From Desulfovibrio sp. (GTDB lineage Bacteria > Desulfobacterota > Desulfovibrionia > Desulfovibrionales > Desulfovibrionaceae): a stretch of 12,543 nucleotides of DNA. This document shows positions 6,702-12,543 of this stretch, piece by piece. Below the pieces are notes generated by a model, which did not search any database, was not told the DNA's origin, and saw nothing but the letters and a program-made list of their open reading frames with translations. The position numbers and the translations under genes are program-made. The stretch is from the NCBI GenBank assembly GCA_031281815.1, contig JAITEY010000043.1:1-12543 (forward strand), written 5' to 3'. Each line of letters starts with the position of its first letter. The stretch's first letter is position 1.

Positions 6702-8822
6702 ATGACCGGCAGCCTTTACATCACAGCCACAGAACCCGAAAGCGGAAAAACAGTCGTCTGCCTTGGATTGATGCAGCTTCTTTTGAGTCGGGGGCGCAAA
6801 CCGGCCTTTTTCCGCCCGATCATCAACGACCCTATAGATAATGAACAACGCGACCACTCCATCAACCTGCTTCTCTCCCATTTCGGACTGAACATTCCCT
6901 ACGAATCTACCTTTGCCTTAACGCTTCGTGAAGCCATGAACCTGTGGAACAGCGACAGACGCGCAGCGTTGTTGGAAAATATCCTCGGCAAATACAAAAA
7001 TCTGGAGCGTGATTATGATTTTATCCTCTGTGAAGGTATAAACATTACCGAAGGCGATGCGGCTTTTGAATTTGTACTCAATGCAGAAATAGCCGCAAAC
7101 ATCGGTGCCCCTGTGATAGCTGTCTGCAATGGTCTACGCAAGAGCACGGAAGAAATTACTATTTATGCAAACATAACTATTGATTTGCTGTATGAAAACA
7201 ATGTTGATGTTGCTGCCTACATTATCAATCGTTTTGAAGTTGAGGAAAATGAAGCGCCAAATATTGAGGATGCTGTACGTCAACACGGGAAAGCTTCCAT
7301 GCCTGTCGCAATATATATTCTTCCCGAAGAGCGGACTTTGAGCAATCCGACGGTCGGTGACATCGGCAAGCGCCTGAACGCCGAAGTTATCTACGGAAAT
7401 GAAGGTCTGGATTCTCCGGTGGACAATTACCTTGTCGCGGCCATGCAAGTGGAGAATTTTTTCAAGCAGTTGCAACCCGGCTGCATGCTCGTGACGCCGG
7501 GGGATCGCCCCGACATCGTGCTTGCCGGCATGGCAACGCGTTTGTTGTCGGCATATCCCGATATCGCGGGCATTCTGCTGACGGGGAACGTGAAGCTGCC
7601 GGAACCTGTCCGGAATTTGACGGAAAGCTGGATAGGCCCGCCGGTACCCGTCATGTCCGTCCGTGAGAATACCTCGGAAACCATACAGGCGTTGGCCCGG
7701 TGCAGAAACAGGATTGAAGCGGGAGACACGCGACGAATCAATGCTGCCGTAGCCTTATTCAACAACCGCGTGGATGCGGGTGAACTGGAAGCGCGCCTTG
7801 CCGGTTTACGCAGCGCCGTCGGCGCAAAAATTACGCCGAAAATGTTTGAGTACACCCTGCTTACGCGCGCCGCTGTCTGCAGGATGAGCATAGTGCTGCC
7901 CGAAGGCGCGGAAGAACGCATCCTGCGGGCTGCGGCTGTTCTGTCGCGGCAGCGGGTCGCGGACATCATCCTGCTCGGCCGGGAAAAGGAAATCAAAGAC
8001 AAAATGGTCGCAATGGGAATCAAGCCCGATGTCACCGTCATCCAGCCCGAGCTTTCGACCAGGTTTGAGGAATACGCGGCAACCTACCGCGAAATGCGCA
8101 AACATAAGGGCCTGAGCATGGATCAGGCCCGTGCCTTACTCAGTGATCCTACGTATTACGGGACGATGATGGTCTACAAAAACGACGCGCACGGGATGGT
8201 CTCCGGTTCGATAAATACAACGGCCCACACCATACGTCCGGCCTTTGAGATCATCAAAACCAAGCCGGATGCCTCCATCGTGTCGTCGATCTTCCTCATG
8301 TGTTTCAAAGACCGCGTGCTGGTGTTCGGCGATTGCGCCGTCAATCCTAACCCGACGGCGGAACAACTGGCCGACATCGCGATAAGTTCGGCGCGCACGG
8401 CCGAGTTTTTCGGCATTGAGCCCAGGGTCGCCATGCTGTCCTACTCCACCGGCAGTTCCGGCAAGGGTGCCGACGTGGATACGGTCATTGAAGCCGTGAG
8501 CATTGCACGACGGCGGGCGCCGGAACTTCTGCTCGACGGTCCGCTGCAATACGACGCCGCCATAGATCCGCGTGTGGCCCGCACCAAACTTCCGGACAGC
8601 AAAGTGGCCGGAAGCGCCACCGTGTTCATTTTTCCCGACCTCAACACCGGCAACAACACGTACAAGGCCGTGCAGCACGCATCAGGCGCAGTCGCCATAG
8701 GGCCGGTGCTTCAAGGCCTGAACAAACCGGTCAACGACCTATCCAGAGGATGTACCGTACCGGATATAGTCAATACAGTGGCCATCACCGCCATTCAAGC
8801 GCAATCCTTAAATGGAGATTAA
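6702..8822 (+). CDS. pta: Phosphate acetyltransferase (long, three-domain form)
   Basis: Pta interconverts acetyl-CoA plus phosphate with acetyl phosphate plus CoA in the cytoplasm and, with acetate kinase, yields ATP from acetyl-CoA. The 706-residue protein has the long architecture: an N-terminal BioD-like P-loop domain (ITATEPESGKT, about 7-17), a DRTGG domain (about 215-330; LVTPGDRPDIVLAGMATRLL), and the catalytic PTA domain (about 380-700) with LSYSTGSSGKGADVDT and the family-end signature GPVLQGLNKPVNDLSRGC. ATG 6702 is preceded by GGAG (6692-6695) at good spacing and matches the family N-terminus; ATG 6690, four codons earlier, has no ribosome binding site. All domains look complete. 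The adjacent acetate kinase gene expected in many Desulfovibrio-like genomes is absent downstream. The first third (to about 7320) is markedly more AT-rich than the rest. Confidence 0.95.
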   Translation: MTGSLYITATEPESGKTVVCLGLMQLLLSRGRKPAFFRPIINDPIDNEQRDHSINLLLSHFGLNIPYESTFALTLREAMNLWNSDRRAALLENILGKYKNLERDYDFILCEGINITEGDAAFEFVLNAEIAANIGAPVIAVCNGLRKSTEEITIYANITIDLLYENNVDVAAYIINRFEVEENEAPNIEDAVRQHGKASMPVAIYILPEERTLSNPTVGDIGKRLNAEVIYGNEGLDSPVDNYLVAAMQVENFFKQLQPGCMLVTPGDRPDIVLAGMATRLLSAYPDIAGILLTGNVKLPEPVRNLTESWIGPPVPVMSVRENTSETIQALARCRNRIEAGDTRRINAAVALFNNRVDAGELEARLAGLRSAVGAKITPKMFEYTLLTRAAVCRMSIVLPEGAEERILRAAAVLSRQRVADIILLGREKEIKDKMVAMGIKPDVTVIQPELSTRFEEYAATYREMRKHKGLSMDQARALLSDPTYYGTMMVYKNDAHGMVSGSINTTAHTIRPAFEIIKTKPDASIVSSIFLMCFKDRVLVFGDCAVNPNPTAEQLADIAISSARTAEFFGIEPRVAMLSYSTGSSGKGADVDTVIEAVSIARRRAPELLLDGPLQYDAAIDPRVARTKLPDSKVAGSATVFIFPDLNTGNNTYKAVQHASGAVAIGPVLQGLNKPVNDLSRGCTVPDIVNTVAITAIQAQSLNGD

Positions 8823-9176
8823 ACGCCGCTTTGAACGGTTGGTAGTTTTATAAAAATATACAGAAAGCTTCTAATGATTATTTGTATTATAATTTTATAT
8901 TAGTAATGGCTTTTGTGTTATCGGCTACAATGTCTTAACAAACTACGTCAACGGAATTAGTCAAGAGGCATTATTTCAGTATAAAAAGCAACACAGCGTT
9001 TTCTGTACGAAAGGATAACAATGTATAACGCTGTATGCAGAGCAATCCATGTCGGACTCCTTCGCCATGTGTTATGAAGCGGTTGCCTCACACTGCGTTA
9101 CGCTTCCAGAGACGCTCACTTGCTTGATATCTACAATTGATATGTGGGAGGAGATTGACACGGTATTTGTACTGTT
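8823..9176. other. AT-rich intergenic region after pta
   Basis: Bases 8840-8990 are strongly AT-rich and include TATAAT (8888-8893) without a good -35 partner. No clear terminator for pta is seen. At 9021 an ATG follows AAAGGA at good spacing, but the frame closes after 18 codons (9021-9077). This may be the original start of the broken sensor gene that follows, since it is in the same frame as that gene's best-conserved block. Confidence 0.4.
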
Positions 9177-9661
9177 CTCGAAAGTTCACGATATGAACAC
9201 CAGGATATCGTGTACCGACGCTGGAATTCCGGACTCGACGGCGTGTATGTGAAAGTTACCGACAAGACGCAGCCGAACCCGTATCTTGCGAACGACCCGA
9301 CGCGTGAGATTCTCGGTCCAGGCAACACTATTCTCACAAAGATCAACCACGCGTACATGATTCGCTTGGTACACGAACTCGGCGAACTGGAGTCCGGCGT
9401 TCTCGCTCGTAAAGATATTCAACCCACTTGCGTCCCGCAGGTATGGTGCCATACCCGGATGGTTTCTTTGAGCAGGGCGCTCCGCAGGGACTTTGCGGCA
9501 GCGGTCGTCTTGCCGCAGCCGACCGGGGCTTCAATAGGGCACTTCGCAGGCGGCGTTGCCCGACAGGGCGAATCAAGGCTCTACAAATCTCTTGCATTAT
9601 CAAAAGGAAGGAGTATTATCCGGCAAACCCGGTAAGCGGCGCAAACTGGGCACCTGTGTAG
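9177..9661 (+). pseudogene. Broken gene for a DUF3365/Tll0287-like sensor domain protein
   Basis: The frame through 9177-9412 encodes DIVYRRWNSGLDGVYVKVTD then TQPNPYL and INHAYMIRLVHELGELESGV. This is close to the conserved core of the DUF3365 (Tll0287-like) domain, a heme/redox-sensing periplasmic module at the N-terminus of histidine kinases, chemoreceptors and cyclic-di-GMP enzymes: 'RRWNA.HGGVYVPVTE.TQPNPYL...INPAYMTR.VHEL'. The next expected block, 'TSLRP.RPENAPDPFE..AL', appears in another frame from about 9422 as THLRPAGMVPYPDGFFEQGA, so there is a frameshift near 9413-9418. That frame ends at TAG 9659-9661. Its last part (SCIIKRKEYY...VSGANWAPV) sits where the family carries a CxxCH heme motif and a short end segment; the motif is lost. 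No usable start, transmembrane helix or output domain remains, so the gene is dead. It could be the leftover of a chemoreceptor or sensor kinase. Confidence 0.6.
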
Positions 9662-9716
9662 TAAATGCAACGTGACTCTGTTGCGGGAGAACACTTTCAA
9701 CCACGGGGACAACGCC

Positions 9717-12543
9717 ATGTCGCAAATACCGCCTTCCCGGCCGGCCGGCCGGATCGTCAACGTTCCTATGCCGGAAAAGGGCCGGAATATCTCCGTAGAA
9801 GCCGTTCCGGGCGCCGCCTGCGTGTTGCCTTTCGAGCCGGGTGACGCTGAAGCGTCGCGTTCCGGCAATGATCTGGTGTTTGCTCTGAACGGCGGCACAG
9901 TCACTATAGCGGACTTTTTCGCAAGCGGCGCTGCGGCGTTGCCGTCCTTCGTTCTGCCCGACGGCGCGGTAATTGCCGTCACCGAGGCGCTGCACGATAT
10001 GGACACAAGCGCCGTCGCCTCGGGAGCGCGCGGCAGCGGTACCGGAGAGTATAACGACCGCCCCGGCGATCTGATTGATACTGTTGACCGTCTCGGCAAA
10101 CTGGGTACCGACCATTGGGGCCGCAGTTCCGAGCGGCGGGAATATGACGGCGGCATCGGCGGCGACGGCGGGAATGCCGATCCCCGCTCAACGGGGACTC
10201 CGCCGGTACCGGGGCCGTATTCCCCCAGCTCCGATACCCCCGAACCGCCGGAACCGGCAACGCCTGTGAAGCCGGTGCCTCCGCCGGCACCGCAGCCGCC
10301 GGGTCCGACACCACCGGGTCCGACGCCGCAGTCGCCGGATACACCGACGTCTCCGGATACTCCTGACAAGCCGGATACGCCGGTCCCTCCGGATACGCCG
10401 GTCCCCCCGGACACGCCTGTCCCGCCGGATACGCCGGTCCCTCCGGATACGCCTGTCCCACCGGATACGCCTGTCCCTCCGGATACGCCTGTCCCTCCGG
10501 ATACGCCGGTCCCGCCGGATACGCCGGTCCCCCCCGACACGCCGGTCCCTCCGGATACGCCTGTCCCGCCGGATACGCCTGTCCCTCCGGACACGCCGGT
10601 CACTCCGGATACGCCGATTCCCCCGGATACGCCGGTCTCTCCGGATACGCCGATTCCCCCGGATACGCCGGATACTCCCGACAAGCCGGATACTCCCGAC
10701 AAGCCGGATACGCCGGTCCCCCCGGATACGCCGGTCCCCTCGGATACGCCGGATACACCGGCCCCTCCGGATACGCCTGTCCCTCCGGATACGCCCGACA
10801 CGCCGGATACACCGACTCCTCCGGATACGCCTGTCCCCCCGGATACGCCGGTTCCCCCGGAACCGCCGACACCGCCGGAACCCGAGCCCCCTCAGGCCGT
10901 TGACGATGCGGGCGTGGTCTACGAACACGGCACGCAAATCATCCGCGGCAGTCTTACGGACAACGACCTGCTCCCGGACGGAGAGGGTGGCGTTTCCGAA
11001 GCAAGCGGCGTAGGCGCGGGTACGCGCGACGCGGACGGCAACATAGTGGTTTCCGGCAAATACGGGCAGTTGACCGTCCATGCCGACGGCACTTACGACT
11101 ACGCTGTGGACGGCGCCAATCCGCAGGTCAAGGCGCTCTACGCCTCAAACGCGCCGGGCAGCGAATCCCTGCGCGACACCTTCAGCTACACGCTTACGGG
11201 GACAGGCGGCGACGCTGCGGCCGACCTGAACATAGACATCATTCCGGACAAACTGCTGATCGGTTCTTCCGGCGACGACGGCATCGACAAACTGGACGGA
11301 GGCGTCGGGAGCGACATCCTTGTCGCCGATCCGGGCGGTGTGGGATTCACCACCTCCTACCAGGATTACAATCTGGCCGTCATCCTGGATACCTCCGGCA
11401 GCATGAAGGACAACGGCTTTGCCGCGGCCAAGCTGGCTTTGGCCGGTCTGGTGGAGCAGTACGCGAACTACGAAGGCCGGGTCAACCTGGGCATCATAGG
11501 CTTTGCCAACGGCGTATCCTATTCCTTCCAGGACAACGACTTGACGTCCGGAGACCTCAAAACCTGGACGGACCTCAGGCAGCACAACAACAGCGTAGGC
11601 ACGGTGACCATGGGCAATACCGAGGTAACCGTGGGCGTGGACGGCAGCGGGGCGATAACCGCGGACAGCAACGCGTATTCTTTCCATTTCAACGGCACCA
11701 CGAATACGCTGGAATACCGCGCGGGCAATACGGGCGCATGGATACCCGTCAAAGACGCCGTGACTTGGACCGGCGGCGACCTGATCGGCAAGATACTGAA
11801 CATGCAGGCGGCGGACGGCACCAACTATGAAGCGGCACTGAATACCGCGCACGCATGGTTTGCCGCGCAGACCGCCGACCCGGCCTATGCCGGCTACAAG
11901 AACGCGGCCTATTTCATCACCGACGGCGAACCCACGCACTATTATCGGGATTACACGACGAAGGACGGCGTCACCCTCAGCGCCCCGCCCGACTTTGCCG
12001 GCATCTACAACCGCTACGCGCAGACGGGTACGGTCGGCGGCGTAAGCAGCAACAACGACTTCCACTATCCCGAGGTTTATTTCGATGCCGCGGGCCGCGT
12101 GTTGCCCGATGCCGCGGGCGCCGCCTACCGTATCAGCGACAAGGGGATTTTCCAGCAGGCGGCCGGCGCGGGCAAATGGAACAACCTGCCGGGCACCGAC
12201 AGCGTCTATGCAGGCGACGGCAACAACGCCGGCCCCCAAGAATACGCCAATGCCGAAGACGCTTACAACGCGCTTGTGAACTCTCTGGGCGGCAAGGTCG
12301 ACGTCAACGCCATCGGCATCAACATCGACGGCAAGGCTTTGGAGTTCCTGAATCAGTTGGACAACACAGGCGGCGCGCAGTCCATAAGCAACGCCGCGGA
12401 CCTGCAGGCGGCGCTGGCGGCCGCATCTCTCCTTGCCGACCCGGCCTATGCAGGCTACAAGAACGCGGCCTATTTCATCACCGACGGCGAACCCACGCAC
12501 TATTATCGGGATTACACGACGAAGGACGGCGTCACCCTCAGCG
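9717..12543 (+). CDS. Large multidomain surface protein: Pro-rich hexapeptide linker, VCBS-like and VWA domains (3' end outside window)
   Basis: Open from ATG 9717 to the window end, at least 942 residues; GGGGA (9705-9709) seven bases before the ATG is a good Shine-Dalgarno. Residues 1-160 lack a Sec signal and contain VLPFEPGDAEASRSGNDLVF then TIADFF and LPSFVLPDGAVI, resembling the N-terminal module of BapA/LapA-type adhesins secreted by type I systems. A Pro-rich segment (161-206) leads into about 28 PDTPVP-type hexapeptides (207-382). Residues 395-505 are VCBS/cadherin-like (AVDDAG, GSLTDNDLLPDGEGG, YGQLTVHADGTYDY, DTFSYTL). GSSGDDGIDKLDGG (516-529) is a degenerate RTX-like calcium motif. 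From about 550 there is a VWA domain with a complete MIDAS: DTSGS (558-562), T702 in GTNYEAAL, D736 in ITDGEP; VNAIGI is a late strand. The likely role is adhesion or biofilm anchoring at the cell surface after type I export; the secretion signal should lie at the unseen C-terminus. Long minus-strand frames here are composition shadows. Confidence 0.8.
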   Translation, partial: MSQIPPSRPAGRIVNVPMPEKGRNISVEAVPGAACVLPFEPGDAEASRSGNDLVFALNGGTVTIADFFASGAAALPSFVLPDGAVIAVTEALHDMDTSAVASGARGSGTGEYNDRPGDLIDTVDRLGKLGTDHWGRSSERREYDGGIGGDGGNADPRSTGTPPVPGPYSPSSDTPEPPEPATPVKPVPPPAPQPPGPTPPGPTPQSPDTPTSPDTPDKPDTPVPPDTPVPPDTPVPPDTPVPPDTPVPPDTPVPPDTPVPPDTPVPPDTPVPPDTPVPPDTPVPPDTPVPPDTPVTPDTPIPPDTPVSPDTPIPPDTPDTPDKPDTPDKPDTPVPPDTPVPSDTPDTPAPPDTPVPPDTPDTPDTPTPPDTPVPPDTPVPPEPPTPPEPEPPQAVDDAGVVYEHGTQIIRGSLTDNDLLPDGEGGVSEASGVGAGTRDADGNIVVSGKYGQLTVHADGTYDYAVDGANPQVKALYASNAPGSESLRDTFSYTLTGTGGDAAADLNIDIIPDKLLIGSSGDDGIDKLDGGVGSDILVADPGGVGFTTSYQDYNLAVILDTSGSMKDNGFAAAKLALAGLVEQYANYEGRVNLGIIGFANGVSYSFQDNDLTSGDLKTWTDLRQHNNSVGTVTMGNTEVTVGVDGSGAITADSNAYSFHFNGTTNTLEYRAGNTGAWIPVKDAVTWTGGDLIGKILNMQAADGTNYEAALNTAHAWFAAQTADPAYAGYKNAAYFITDGEPTHYYRDYTTKDGVTLSAPPDFAGIYNRYAQTGTVGGVSSNNDFHYPEVYFDAAGRVLPDAAGAAYRISDKGIFQQAAGAGKWNNLPGTDSVYAGDGNNAGPQEYANAEDAYNALVNSLGGKVDVNAIGINIDGKALEFLNQLDNTGGAQSISNAADLQAALAAASLLADPAYAGYKNAAYFITDGEPTHYYRDYTTKDGVTLS
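10335..10862 (+). repeat. About 28 tandem 18-bp units encoding Pro-Asp-Thr-Pro-Val-Pro
   Basis: The basic unit is CCGGATACGCCTGTCCCT or a close variant. Variation is mostly at third codon positions (CCT/CCG/CCC, GAT/GAC, ACG/ACA/ACT), so the peptide is kept. Variant units are PDTPDK (several), PDTPIP, PDTPVS, PDTPVT, PDTPTP, and tetrapeptide slips PDTP-DTP near 10659, 10740 and 10790. The array makes a stiff, extended, acidic linker between the N-terminal module and the VCBS-like domain, as in other surface proteins with Pro-rich stalks. It is prone to unit gain and loss and to misassembly. Confidence 0.9.
11877..11982 (+). repeat. Long direct repeat, copy 1, within the VWA coding region
   Basis: These 106 bases encode DPAYAGYKNAAYFITDGEP and the next 16 residues, including the last MIDAS aspartate. 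They recur at 12438-12543 with a single difference (C11890 versus A12451), 561 bases (187 codons) apart and in the same frame. Confidence 0.95.
12438..12543 (+). repeat. Long direct repeat, copy 2, cut by the window end
   Basis: This copy matches 11877-11982 at 105 of 106 bases and is in the same frame. It follows a segment (QSISNAADLQAALAAAS) that looks like the end of the first VWA domain, so it would restart the domain at its second half, without a new DTSGS strand. The repeat continues at least to the window edge, so its full length is unknown. Confidence 0.95.

Noticed and set aside
9581..10801. 406-codon minus-strand frame with a collagen-like Gly-Val-Ser-Gly-Gly-Thr repeat
   Set aside because: It is the antisense reading of the PDTPVP array. 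The plus frame continues into VCBS-like and VWA domains and keeps the peptide by synonymous change, so plus is the coding strand.
10335..10862. CRISPR-like array
   Set aside because: The 18-bp units are contiguous, without unique spacers, and stay in one coding frame; this is a protein-coding repeat.
11145..12500. 451-codon minus-strand frame
   Set aside because: It is antisense to the VWA region of the surface protein; its own repeat comes only from the repeated DNA and no domain is recognisable.

Overview
The window looks like a chromosomal segment of a high-GC, sulfate-reducer-like deltaproteobacterium (Desulfovibrionaceae is my best guess). The pointers are a long three-domain phosphate acetyltransferase (BioD-like P-loop + DRTGG + PTA), a layout typical of Desulfovibrio among others, a large VCBS/VWA surface protein of type I secretion style, and housekeeping genes of about 60% GC separated by AT-rich, decayed intergenic stretches. 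The assignment is inference; no rRNA or other phylogenetic marker is present.

Layout. 1-549: 3' end of a sodium:solute symporter-like membrane protein. 610-810: N-terminal stub of a GNAT acetyltransferase. 820-1896: an orphan beta-class DNA methyltransferase, in the same frame as the stub and starting at TTG. 1994-3055 (minus): an exported TPR protein convergent with the methyltransferase, its 3' end partly duplicated in the gap between them. 3056-3513: a divergent intergenic region with a direct repeat and three palindromes. 3514-5907: priA, the replication-restart helicase. 5908-6701: a long non-coding stretch with a frameshifted IS66-type transposase remnant, AT-rich sequence, a 12-bp interrupted dyad and a possible promoter. 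6702-8822: pta, without the usual ackA partner. 8823-9716: AT-rich leader and a broken gene for a DUF3365/Tll0287-like sensor domain. 9717 to the window end: an open reading frame of more than 940 codons for a multidomain surface protein with about 28 copies of a Pro-Asp-Thr-Pro-Val-Pro hexapeptide, a VCBS-like domain, a calcium-binding-type Gly/Asp motif and a VWA domain with a complete MIDAS. The last 106 bases repeat an earlier part of the VWA coding region almost perfectly.

The genes do not form one pathway. PriA (replication restart) and Pta (acetyl-CoA/acetyl phosphate) are core functions; the methyltransferase, the transposase remnant, the truncated acetyltransferase and the broken sensor mark repeated insertion and decay between them. 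The surface protein is the most striking locus. I found no CRISPR array, tRNA, rRNA or clear new defence system.
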